The position numbers and the translations under genes were made by a program. A stretch of DNA of 64,000 nt. Origin: Nemertoderma westbladi (Eukaryota > Xenacoelomorpha > Nemertodermatida > Nemertodermatidae). The stretch's first letter is position 1. Each line of letters opens with the position of its first letter. Positions 41,998-56,400 of the stretch are shown piece by piece. The notes under the pieces were generated by a model. The model ran no database searches and had not been told where the DNA came from. It saw only the letters and a program-made list of their open reading frames with translations. The stretch lies in the NCBI GenBank assembly GCA_032718475.1, contig JAUCBJ010001576.1:1-64000 (forward strand), read 5' to 3'.

Positions 41998-42142
41998 CTA
42001 AACAGAAAACTAATTGAGTGAAATATTATTGTAGCCAAACTTAACATGTTTAAATAATTAGTTTTTAACACGTGGTATTATTTATTAGTTTTAAAATAAT
42101 TGCCAAGCAAGTCAAGTTAATAAAAAACTTTACCAGAAGTAA

Positions 42143-45100
42143 CATAATGTAAAGAAACGCGACCCACATAATGTAAAGAAACGCGACCCACATAATGTAG
42201 AGAAACGAGACCCACATAATGTAAAGAAACGAGACCCACATAATGTAACGAAACGAGACCCACATAATGTAACGAAACGAGACCCACATAATGTAACGAT
42301 ACGAGACCCACATAATGTAACGAAACGAGACCCACATAATGTAACGAAACGAGACCCACATAATGTAACGAAACGATACCCACATAATGTAACGAAACGA
42401 GACCCACATAATGTAACGAAACGAGACCCACATAATGTAAAGAAACGCGACCCACATAATGTAACGAAACGAGACCCACATAATGTAACGAAACGAGACC
42501 CACATAATGTAACGAAACGAGACCCACATAATGTAAAGAAACGAGACCCACATAATGTAACGAAACGAGACCCACATAATGTAACGAAACGAGACCCACA
42601 TAATGTAACGAAACGAGACCCACATAATGTAACGAAACGTGACCCACATAATGTAACGAAACGAGACCCACATAATGTTAACGAAACGAGACCCACATAA
42701 TGTAACGAAACGAGACCCACATAATGTAACGAAACGAGACCCACATAATGTAAAGAAACGCGACCCACATAATGTAAAGAAACGCGACCCACATAATGTA
42801 ACGAAACGAGACCCACATAATGTAACGAAACGAGACCCACATAATGTAAAGAAACGCGACCCACATAATGTAACGAAACGAGACCCACATAATGTAACGA
42901 AACGCGACCCACATAATGTAACGAAACGAGACCCACATAATGTAAAGAAACGCGACCCACATAATGTAACGAAACGAGACCCACATAATGTAACGAAACG
43001 AGACCCACATAATGTAACGAAACGTGACCCACATAATGTAACGAAACGTGACCCACATAATGTAACGAAACGAGACCCACATAATGTAAAGAAACGCGAC
43101 CCACATAATGTAACGAAACGAGACCCACATAATGTAACGAAACGAGACCCACATAATGTAACGAAACGTGACCCACATAATGTAACGAAACGAGACCCAC
43201 ATAATGTAACGAAACGAGACCCACATAATGTAAAGAAACGCGACCCACATAATGTAACGAAACGAGACCCACATAATGTAACGAAACGAGACCCACATAA
43301 TGTAACGAAACGAGACCCACATAATGTAAAGAAACGAGACCCACATAATGTAACGAAACGAGACCCACATAATGTAACGAAACGAGACCCACATAATGTA
43401 ACGAAACGAGACCCACATAATGTAACGAAACGTGACCCACATAATGTAACGAAACGAGACCCACATAATGTAACGAAACGAGACCCACATAATGTAACGA
43501 AACGAGACCCACATAATGTAACGAAACGAGACCCACATAATGTAAAGAAACGCGACCCACATAATGTAACGAAACGAGACCCACATAATGTAACGAAACG
43601 AGACCCACATAATGTAACGAAACGAGACCCACATAATGTAAAGAAACGCGACCCACATAATGTAACGAAACGAGACCCACATAATGTAACGAAACGAGAC
43701 CCACATAATGTAACGAAACGAGACCCACATAATGTAAAGAAACGAGACCCACATAATGTAACGAAACGAGACCCACATAATGTAACGAAACGAGACCCAC
43801 ATAATGTAACGAAACGAGACCCACATAATGTAACGAAACGAGACCCACATAATGTAACGAAACGAGACCCACATAATGTAACGAAACGAGACCCACATAA
43901 TGTAACGAAACGAGACCCACATAATGTAACGAAACGAGACCCACATAATGTAACGAAACGAGACCCACATAATGTAACGAAACGAGACCCACATAATGTA
44001 ACGAAACGAGACCCACATAATGTAACGAAACGAGACCCACATAATGTAACGAAACGAGACCCACATAATGTAACGAAACGAGACCCACATAATGTAACGA
44101 AACGAGACCCACATAATGTAACGAAACGAGACCCACATAATGTAACGAAACGAGACCCACATAATGTAACGAAACGAGACCCACATAATGTAACGAAACG
44201 AGACCCACATAATGTAACGAAACGAGACCCACATAATGTAACGAAACGAGACCCACATAATGTAACGAAACGAGACCCACATAATGTAACGAAACGAGAC
44301 CCACATAATGTAACGAAACGAGACCCACATAATGTAACGAAACGAGACCCACATAATGTAACGAAACGAGACCCACATAATGTAACGAAACGAGACCCAC
44401 ATAATGTAACGAAACGAGACCCACATAATGTAACGAAACGAGACCCACATAATGTAACGAAACGAGACCCACATAATGTAACGAAACGAGACCCACATAA
44501 TGTAACGAAACGAGACCCACATAATGTAACGAAACGAGACCCACATAATGTAACGAAACGAGACCCACATAATGTAACGAAACGAGACCCACATAATGTA
44601 ACGAAACGAGACCCACATAATGTAACGAAACGAGACCCACATAATGTAACGAAACGAGACCCACATAATGTAACGAAACGAGACCCACATAATGTAACGA
44701 AACGAGACCCACATAATGTAACGAAACGAGACCCACATAATGTAACGAAACGAGACCCACATAATGTAACGAAACGAGACCCACATAATGTAACGAAACG
44801 AGACCCACATAATGTAACGAAACGAGACCCACATAATGTAACGAAACGAGACCCACATAATGTAACGAAACGAGACCCACATAATGTAACGAAACGAGAC
44901 CCACATAATGTAACGAAACGAGACCCACATAATGTAACGAAACGAGACCCACATAATGTAACGAAACGAGACCCACATAATGTAACGAAACGAGACCCAC
45001 ATAATGTAACGAAACGAGACCCACATAATGTAACGAAACGAGACCCACATAATGTAACGAAACGAGACCCACATAATGTAACGAAACGAGACCCACATAA

Positions 45101-48100
45101 TGTAACGAAACGAGACCCACATAATGTAACGAAACGAGACCCACATAATGTAACGAAACGAGACCCACATAATGTAACGAAACGAGACCCACATAATGTA
45201 ACGAAACGAGACCCACATAATGTAACGAAACGAGACCCACATAATGTAACGAAACGAGACCCACATAATGTAACGAAACGAGACCCACATAATGTAACGA
45301 AACGAGACCCACATAATGTAACGAAACGAGACCCACATAATGTAACGAAACGAGACCCACATAATGTAACGAAACGAGACCCACATAATGTAACGAAACG
45401 AGACCCACATAATGTAACGAAACGAGACCCACATAATGTAACGAAACGAGACCCACATAATGTAACGAAACGAGACCCACATAATGTAACGAAACGAGAC
45501 CCACATAATGTAACGAAACGAGACCCACATAATGTAACGAAACGAGACCCACATAATGTAACGAAACGAGACCCACATAATGTAACGAAACGAGACCCAC
45601 ATAATGTAACGAAACGAGACCCACATAATGTAACGAAACGAGACCCACATAATGTAACGAAACGAGACCCACATAATGTAACGAAACGAGACCCACATAA
45701 TGTAACGAAACGAGACCCACATAATGTAACGAAACGAGACCCACATAATGTAACGAAACGAGACCCACATAATGTAACGAAACGAGACCCACATAATGTA
45801 ACGAAACGAGACCCACATAATGTAACGAAACGAGACCCACATAATGTAACGAAACGAGACCCACATAATGTAACGAAACGAGACCCACATAATGTAACGA
45901 AACGAGACCCACATAATGTAACGAAACGAGACCCACATAATGTAACGAAACGAGACCCACATAATGTAACGAAACGAGACCCACATAATGTAACGAAACG
46001 AGACCCACATAATGTAACGAAACGAGACCCACATAATGTAACGAAACGAGACCCACATAATGTAACGAAACGAGACCCACATAATGTAACGAAACGAGAC
46101 CCACATAATGTAACGAAACGAGACCCACATAATGTAACGAAACGAGACCCACATAATGTAACGAAACGAGACCCACATAATGTAACGAAACGAGACCCAC
46201 ATAATGTAACGAAACGAGACCCACATAATGTAACGAAACGAGACCCACATAATGTAACGAAACGAGACCCACATAATGTAACGAAACGAGACCCACATAA
46301 TGTAACGAAACGAGACCCACATAATGTAACGAAACGAGACCCACATAATGTAACGAAACGAGACCCACATAATGTAACGAAACGAGACCCACATAATGTA
46401 ACGAAACGAGACCCACATAATGTAACGAAACGAGACCCACATAATGTAACGAAACGAGACCCACATAATGTAACGAAACGAGACCCACATAATGTAACGA
46501 AACGAGACCCACATAATGTAACGAAACGAGACCCACATAATGTAACGAAACGAGACCCACATAATGTAACGAAACGAGACCCACATAATGTAACGAAACG
46601 AGACCCACATAATGTAACGAAACGAGACCCACATAATGTAACGAAACGAGACCCACATAATGTAACGAAACGAGACCCACATAATGTAACGAAACGAGAC
46701 CCACATAATGTAACGAAACGAGACCCACATAATGTAACGAAACGAGACCCACATAATGTAACGAAACGAGACCCACATAATGTAACGAAACGAGACCCAC
46801 ATAATGTAACGAAACGAGACCCACATAATGTAACGAAACGAGACCCACATAATGTAACGAAACGAGACCCACATAATGTAACGAAACGAGACCCACATAA
46901 TGTAACGAAACGAGACCCACATAATGTAACGAAACGAGACCCACATAATGTAACGAAACGAGACCCACATAATGTAACGAAACGAGACCCACATAATGTA
47001 ACGAAACGAGACCCACATAATGTAACGAAACGAGACCCACATAATGTAACGAAACGAGACCCACATAATGTAACGAAACGAGACCCACATAATGTAACGA
47101 AACGAGACCCACATAATGTAACGAAACGAGACCCACATAATGTAACGAAACGAGACCCACATAATGTAACGAAACGAGACCCACATAATGTAACGAAACG
47201 AGACCCACATAATGTAACGAAACGAGACCCACATAATGTAACGAAACGAGACCCACATAATGTAACGAAACGAGACCCACATAATGTAACGAAACGAGAC
47301 CCACATAATGTAACGAAACGAGACCCACATAATGTAACGAAACGAGACCCACATAATGTAACGAAACGAGACCCACATAATGTAACGAAACGAGACCCAC
47401 ATAATGTAACGAAACGAGACCCACATAATGTAACGAAACGAGACCCACATAATGTAACGAAACGAGACCCACATAATGTAACGAAACGAGACCCACATAA
47501 TGTAACGAAACGAGACCCACATAATGTAACGAAACGAGACCCACATAATGTAACGAAACGAGACCCACATAATGTAACGAAACGAGACCCACATAATGTA
47601 ACGAAACGAGACCCACATAATGTAACGAAACGAGACCCACATAATGTAACGAAACGAGACCCACATAATGTAACGAAACGAGACCCACATAATGTAACGA
47701 AACGAGACCCACATAATGTAACGAAACGAGACCCACATAATGTAACGAAACGAGACCCACATAATGTAACGAAACGAGACCCACATAATGTAACGAAACG
47801 AGACCCACATAATGTAACGAAACGAGACCCACATAATGTAACGAAACGAGACCCACATAATGTAACGAAACGAGACCCACATAATGTAACGAAACGAGAC
47901 CCACATAATGTAACGAAACGAGACCCACATAATGTAACGAAACGAGACCCACATAATGTAACGAAACGAGACCCACATAATGTAACGAAACGAGACCCAC
48001 ATAATGTAACGAAACGAGACCCACATAATGTAACGAAACGAGACCCACATAATGTAACGAAACGAGACCCACATAATGTAACGAAACGAGACCCACATAA

Positions 48101-50496
48101 TGTAACGAAACGAGACCCACATAATGTAACGAAACGAGACCCACATAATGTAACGAAACGAGACCCACATAATGTAACGAAACGAGACCCACATAATGTA
48201 ACGAAACGAGACCCACATAATGTAACGAAACGAGACCCACATAATGTAACGAAACGAGACCCACATAATGTAACGAAACGAGACCCACATAATGTAACGA
48301 AACGAGACCCACATAATGTAACGAAACGAGACCCACATAATGTAACGAAACGAGACCCACATAATGTAACGAAACGAGACCCACATAATGTAACGAAACG
48401 AGACCCACATAATGTAACGAAACGAGACCCACATAATGTAACGAAACGAGACCCACATAATGTAACGAAACGAGACCCACATAATGTAACGAAACGAGAC
48501 CCACATAATGTAACGAAACGAGACCCACATAATGTAACGAAACGAGACCCACATAATGTAACGAAACGAGACCCACATAATGTAACGAAACGAGACCCAC
48601 ATAATGTAACGAAACGAGACCCACATAATGTAACGAAACGAGACCCACATAATGTAACGAAACGAGACCCACATAATGTAACGAAACGAGACCCACATAA
48701 TGTAACGAAACGAGACCCACATAATGTAACGAAACGAGACCCACATAATGTAACGAAACGAGACCCACATAATGTAACGAAACGAGACCCACATAATGTA
48801 ACGAAACGAGACCCACATAATGTAACGAAACGAGACCCACATAATGTAACGAAACGAGACCCACATAATGTAACGAAACGAGACCCACATAATGTAACGA
48901 AACGAGACCCACATAATGTAACGAAACGAGACCCACATAATGTAACGAAACGAGACCCACATAATGTAACGAAACGAGACCCACATAATGTAACGAAACG
49001 AGACCCACATAATGTAACGAAACGAGACCCACATAATGTAACGAAACGAGACCCACATAATGTAACGAAACGAGACCCACATAATGTAACGAAACGAGAC
49101 CCACATAATGTAACGAAACGTGACCCACATAATGTAACGAAACGAGACCCACATAATGTAACGAAACGAGACCCACATAATGTAACGAAACGAGACCCAC
49201 ATAATGTAACGAAACGAGACCCACATAATGTAACGAAACGAGACCCACATAATGTAACGAAACGAGACCCACATAATGTAACGAAACGAGACCCACATAA
49301 TGTAACGAAACGAGACCCACATAATGTAACGAAACGTGACCCACATAATGTAACGAAACGAGACCCACATAATGTAACGAAACGAGACCCACATAATGTA
49401 ACGAAACGAGACCCACATAATGTAACGAAACGAGACCCACATAATGTTAAGAAACGAGACCCACATAATGTAACGAAACGAGACCCACATAATGTAACGA
49501 AACGAGACCCACATAATGTAACGAAACGAGACCCACATAATGTAACGAAACGTGACCCACATAATGTAACGAAACGAGACCCACATAATGTAACGAAACG
49601 AGACCCACATAATGTAACGAAACGAGACCCACATAATGTAACGAAACGAGACCCACATAATGTAACGAAACGAGACCCACATAATGTAACGAAACGAGAC
49701 CCACATAATGTAACGAAACGTGACCCACATAATGTAACGAAACGAGACCCACATAATGTAACGAAACGAGACCCACATAATGTAACGAAACGAGACCCAC
49801 ATAATGTAACGAAACGTGACCCACATAATGTAACGAAACGAGACCCACATAATGTAACGAAACGAGACCCACATAATGTAACGAAACGAGACCCACATAA
49901 TGTAAAGAAACGCGACCCACATAATGTAACGAAACGAGACCCACATAATGTAACGAAACGAGACCCACATAATGTAACGAAACGAGACCCACATAATGTA
50001 ACGAAACGAGACCCACATAATGTTAAGAAACGAGACCCACATAATGTAACGAAACGAGACCCACATAATGTAACGAAACGAGACCCACATAATGTAACGA
50101 AACGAGACCCACATAATGTTAAGAAACGAGACCCACATAATGTAACGAAACGAGACCCACATAATGTAACGAAACGAGACCCACATAATGTAACGAAACG
50201 TGACCCACATAATGTAACGAAACGAGACCCACATAATGTAACGAAACGAGACCCACATAATGTAACGAAACGAGACCCACATAATGTAACGAAACGAGAC
50301 CCACATAATGTAACGAAACGAGACCCACATAATGTAACGAAACGTGACCCACATAATGTAACGAAACGAGACCCACATAATGTAACGAAACGAGACCCAC
50401 ATAATGTAACGAAACGAGACCCACATAATGTAACGAAACGATACCCACATAATGTAACGAAACGAGACCCACATAATGTAACGAAACGATACCCAC
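42143..50496. repeat. 24-bp satellite array (~348 monomers)
   Basis: Head-to-tail 24-bp monomers containing ACGAAACGAG and CCCACATAATG. From about 43741 to 49120 every monomer looks identical. Variants (AAAG for AACG, CGCG or CGTG for CGAG, ATAC for AGAC) cluster in the outer ~1.5 kb on both sides. The period is a multiple of three and several frames on both strands lack stops, producing meaningless frames of up to 3143 codons. The array lies within a KIF3B intron and joins the 20-bp array with no spacer, sharing CCAC at the junction (50493-50496). Confidence 0.98.
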
Positions 50497-53400
50497 GCAA
50501 TACCAGAGCCCTCCACGCAATACCAGAGCCCTCCACGCAATCCCAGAGCCCTCCACGCAATACCAGATCCCTCCACGCAATACCAGATCCCTCCACGCAA
50601 TACCAGAGCCCTCCACGCAATACCAGAGCCCTCCACGCAATACCAGAGCCCTCCACGCAATACCAGATCCCTCCACGCAATACCAGAGCCCTCCACGCAA
50701 TACCAGAGCCCTCCACGCAATCCCAGAGCCCTCCACGCAATACCAGAGCCCTCCACGCAATACCAGAGCCCTCCACGCAATACCAGATCCCTCCACGCAA
50801 TACCAGAGCCCTCCAAGCAATACCAGATCCCTCCACGCAATACCAGAGCCCTCCACGCAATACCAGAGCCCTCCACGCAATACCAGAGCCCTCCACGCAA
50901 TACCAGAGCCCTCCACGCAATACCAGAGCCCTCCACGCAATACCAGATCCCTCCACGCAATACCAGAGCCCTCCAAGCAATACCAGATCCCTCCACGCAA
51001 TACCAGAGCCCTCCACGCAATACCAGAGCCCTCCACGCAATACCAGAGCCCTCCACGCAATCCCAGAGCCCTCCACGCAATACCAGAGCCCTCCACGCAA
51101 TACCAGAGCCCTCCACGCAATCCCAGAGCCCTCCACGCAATACCAGAGCCCTCCACGCAATACCAGAGCCCTCCACGCAATCCCAGAGCCCTCCACGCAA
51201 TACCAGAGCCCTCCACGCAATACCAGAGCCCTCCACGCAATACCAGAGCCCTCCACGCAATACCAGCGCCCTCCACGCAATACCAGAGCCCTCCACGCAA
51301 TACCAGAGCCCTCCACGCAATACCAGAGCCTTCCACGCAATACCAGAGCCCTCCACGCAATACCAGAGCCCTCCACGCAATACCAGAGCCCTCCACGCAA
51401 TACTAGAGCCCTCCACGCAATACCAGAGCCCTCCACGCAATACCAGAGCCCTCCACGCAATACCAGAGCCCTCCACGCAATACCAGAGCCCTCCACGCAA
51501 TACCAGAGCCCTCCACGTAATACCAGAGCCCTCTACGCAATACCAGAGCCCTCCACGCAATACCAGAGCCCTCCACGCAATACCAGAGCCCTCCACGCAA
51601 TACCAGAGCCCTCCACGCAATACCAGAGCCCTCCACGCAATACCAGAGCCCTCCACGCAATCCCAGAGCCCTCCACGCAATCCCAGAGCCCTCCACGCAA
51701 TACCAGAGCCCTCCACGCAATACCAGATCCCTCCACGCAATACCAGATCCCTCCACGCAATACCAGAGCCCTCCACGCAATACCAGAGCCCTCCACGCAA
51801 TACCAGAGCCCTCCACGCAATACCAGATCCCTCCACGCAATACCAGATCCCTCCACGCAATACCAGAGCCCTCTACGCAATACCAGATCCCTCCACGCAA
51901 TCCCAGAGCCCTCCACGCAATACCAGAGCCCTCCACGCAATCCCAGAGCCCTCCACGCAATCCCAGAGCCCTCCACGCAATACCAGAGCCCTCCACGCAA
52001 TACCAGAGCCCTCCACGCAATACCAGAGCCCTCTACGCAATAACGGAGTCCTCCACGCAGTACCAGATCCCTCCACGCAATCCCAGAGCCCTCCACGCAA
52101 TCCCAGAGCCCTCCACGCAATACCAGAGCCCTCCACGCAATACCAGAGCCCTCCACGCAGTACCAGAGCCCTCCACGCAATACCAGAGCCCTCCACGCAA
52201 TACCAGAGCCTTCCACGCAATACCAGAGCCCTCCACGCAATACTAGAGCCCTCCACGCAATCCCAGAGCCCTCCACGCAATCCCAGAGCCCTCCACGCAA
52301 TACCAGAGCCCTCCACGCAATACCAGCGCCCTCCACGCAATACCAGAGCCCTCCACGCAATACCAGAGCCCTCTACGCAATACCAGAGCCTTCCACGCAA
52401 TACCAGAGCCCTCCACGCAATACCAGAGCCCTCCACGCAATACCAGAGCCCTCCACGCAATACCAGAGCCCTCTACGCAATACCAGAGCCTTCCACGCAA
52501 TACCAGAGCCCTCCACGCAATACCAGAGCCCTCCACGCAATACCAGAGCCCTCCACGCAATACCAGAGCCCTCCACGCAATCCCAGAGCCCTCCACGCAA
52601 TACCAGAGCCCTCCACGCAATACCAGAGCCCTCTACGCAATACCAGAGCCTTCCACGCAATACCAGAGCCCTCCACGCAATACCAGAGCCCTCCACGCAA
52701 TACCAGAGCCCTCCACGCAGTACCAGAGCCCTCCACGCAATACCAGAGCCCTCCACGCAATACCAGAGCCCTCCACGCAATACCAGAGCCCTCTACGCAA
52801 TACCAGAGCCTTCCACGCAATACCAGAGCCCTCCACGCAATACCAGAGCCCTCCACGCAATACCAGAGCCCTCCACGCAATACCAGAGCCCTCTACGCAA
52901 TACCAGAGCCTTCCACGCAATACCAGAGCCCTCCACGCAATACCAGAGCCCTCCACGCAATACCAGAGCCCTCCACGCAATACCAGCGCCCTCCACGCAA
53001 TACCAGAGCCCTCTACGCAATACCAGAGCCTTCCACGCAATACCAGAGCCCTCCACGCAATACCAGAGCCCTCCACGCAATACCAGAGCCCTCCACGCAA
53101 TAACGGAGTCCTCCACGCAATACTAGAGCCCTCCACGCAATACCAGAGTCCTCCACGCAATACCAGAGCCATCTACGCAATACCAGAGCCCTCTACGCAA
53201 TACCAGAGCCCTCTACGCAATACCAGAGCCCTCCACGCAATACCAGAGTCCTCCACGCAATACCAGAGCCCTCCACGCAATACCAGAGCCCTCCACGCAA
53301 TACCAGAGCCCTCCACGCAATACCAGAGCCCTCCACGCAATACCAGATCCCTCCACGCAATACCAGAGCCCTCCACGCAGTACCAGAGCCCTCCACGCAA

Positions 53401-56400
53401 TACCAGAGCCCTCCACGCAATACCAGAGTCCTCCACGCAATACCAGAGCCCTCCACGCAATACCAGATCCCTCCACGCAATACCAGAGCCCTCCACGCAA
53501 TACCAGAGCCCTCCACGCAATACCAGAGCCCTCCACGCAATACCAGCGCCCTCCACGCAATACCAGATCCCTCCACGCAATACCAGAGCCCTCCACGCAG
53601 TACCAGATCCCTCCACGCAATACCAGAGCCCTCCACGCAGTACCAGATCCCTCCACGCAATACCAGAGCCCTCCACGCAATACCAGAGTCCTCCACGCAA
53701 TACCAGAGCCCTCCACGCAATACCAGATCCCTCCACGCAATACCAGAGCCCTCCACGCAGTACCAGATCCCTCCACGCAATACCAGAGCCCTCCACGCAA
53801 TACCAGAGCCCTCCACGCAATACCAGAGCCCTCCACGCAATACCAGAGCCCTCCACGCAATACCAGAGCCCTCCACGCAGTACCAGATCCCTCCACGCAA
53901 TACCAGAGCCCTCCACGCAGTACCAGATCCCTCCACGCAATACCAGAGCCCTCCACGCAATACCAGAGTCCTCCACGCAATACCAGAGCCCTCCACGCAA
54001 TACCAGATCCCTCCACGCAATACCAGAGCCCTCCACGCAGTACCAGATCCCTCCACGCAATACCAGAGCCCTCCACGCAATACCAGAGCCCTCCACGCAA
54101 TACCAGAGCCCTCCACGCAATACCAGAGCCCTCCACGCAATACCAGAGCCCTCCACGCAATACCAGATCCCTCCACGCAATACCAGATCCCTCCACGCAA
54201 TACCAGAGCCCTCCACGCAATAACGGAGTCCTCCACGCAATACTAGAGCCCTCCACGCAATACCAGAGTCCTCCACGCAATACCAGAGTCCTCCACGCAA
54301 TACCAGATCCCTCCACGCAATACCAGAGCCCTCCACGCAATACCAGCGCCCTCCACGCAATACCAGATCCCTCCACGCAATACCAGAGCCCTCCACGCAA
54401 TACCAGAGCCCTCCACGCAATACCAGCGCCCTCCACGCAATACCAGATCCCTCCACGCAATACCAGATCCCTCCACGCAATACCAGAGCCCTCCACGCAA
54501 TAACGGAGTCCTCCACGCAATACTAGAGCCCTCCACGCAATACCAGAGTCCTCCACGCAATACCAGAGTCCTCCACGCAATACCAGATCCCTCCACGCAA
54601 TACCAGAGCCCTCCACGCAATACCAGCGCCCTCCACGCAATACCAGATCCCTCCACGCAATACCAGAGCCCTCCACGCAATACCAGATCCCTCCACGCAA
54701 TACCAGATCCCTCCACGCAATACCAGAGCCCTCCACGCAATAACGGAGTCCTCCACGCAATACTAGAGCCCTCCACGCAATACCAGAGTCCTCCACGCAA
54801 TACCAGAGTCCTCCACGCAATACCAGATCCCTCCACGCAATACCAGAGCCCTCCACGCAATACCAGCGCCCTCCACGCAATACCAGATCCCTCCACGCAA
54901 TACCAGATCCCTCCACGCAATACCAGAGCCCTCCACGCAATACCAGAGCCCTCCACGCAATACCAGCGCCCTCCACGCAATACCAGAGCCCTCCACGCAA
55001 TACCAGAGCCCTCCACGCAATAACGGAGCCCTCCACGCAATAACGGAGCCCTCCACGCAATACCAGAGCCCTCCACGCAATACCAGCGCCCTCCACGCAA
55101 TACCAGATCCCTCCACGCAATACCAGATCCCTCCACGCAATACCAGATCCCTCCACGCAATACCAGATCCCTCCACGCAATACCAGAGCCCTCCACGCAA
55201 TAACGGAGTCCTCCACGCAATACTAGAGCCCTCCACGCAATACCAGAGTCCTCCACGCAATACCAGAGTCCTCCACGCAATACCAGATCCCTCCACGCAA
55301 TACCAGAGCCCTCCACGCAATACCAGCGCCCTCCACGCAATACCAGATCCCTCCACGCAATACCAGAGCCCTCCACGCAATACCAGAGCCCTCCACGCAA
55401 TACCAGAGCCCTCCACGCAATACCAGAGCCCTCCACGCAGTACCAGAGCCCTCCACGCAATACCAGAGTCCTCCACGCAATACCAGAGCCCTCCACGCAA
55501 TACCAGAGCCCTCCACGCAATACCAGAGCCCTCCACGCAATACCAGAGCCCTCCACGCAATACCAGAGCCCTCCACGCAATACCAGAGCCCTCCACGCAA
55601 TACCAGAGCCCTCCACGCAATACCAGAGCCCTCCACGCAATACCAGAGCCCTCCACGCAATACCAGAGCCCTCCACGCAATCCCAGAGCCCTCCACGCAA
55701 TACCAGAGCCCTCCACGCAATACCAGAGCCCTCCACGCAATACCAGAGCCCTCCACGCAATACCAGAGCCCTCCACGCAATACCAGAGCCCTCCACGCAA
55801 TACCAGAGCCCTCCACGCAATACCAGAGCCCTCCACGCAATACCAGAGCCCTCCACGCAATACCAGAGCCCTCCACGCAATACCAGAGCCCTCCACGCAA
55901 TACCAGAGCCCTCCACGCAATACCAGAGCCCTCCACGCAATACCAGAGCCCTCCACGCAATACCAGAGCCCTCCACGCAATACCAGAGCCCTCCACGCAA
56001 TACCAGAGCCCTCCACGCAATACCAGAGCCCTCCACGCAATACCAGAGCCCTCCACGCAATACCAGAGCCCTCCACGCAATACCAGAGCCCTCCACGCAA
56101 TACCAGAGCCCTCCACGCAATACCAGAGCCCTCCACGCAATACCAGAGCCCTCCACGCAATACCAGAGCCCTCCACGCAATACCAGAGCCCTCCACGCAA
56201 TACCAGAGCCCTCCACGCAATACCAGAGCCCTCCACGCAATACCAGAGCCCTCCACGCAATACCAGAGCCCTCCACGCAATACCAGAGCCCTCCACGCAA
56301 TACCAGAGCCCTCCACGCAATACCAGAGCCCTCCACGCAATACCAGAGCCCTCCACGCAATACCAGATCCCTCCACGCAATACCAGAGCCCTCCACGCAA

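Noticed and set aside
42065-52043. Open frames of 2400-3143 codons on both strands reading repeats such as TKRDPHNV, GSRFVTLC or WVSFRYIM
   Set aside because: They are translations of the 24-bp and 20-bp satellites, open in several frames and both strands at once, and they lie inside a KIF3B intron. No non-repetitive domain is attached.
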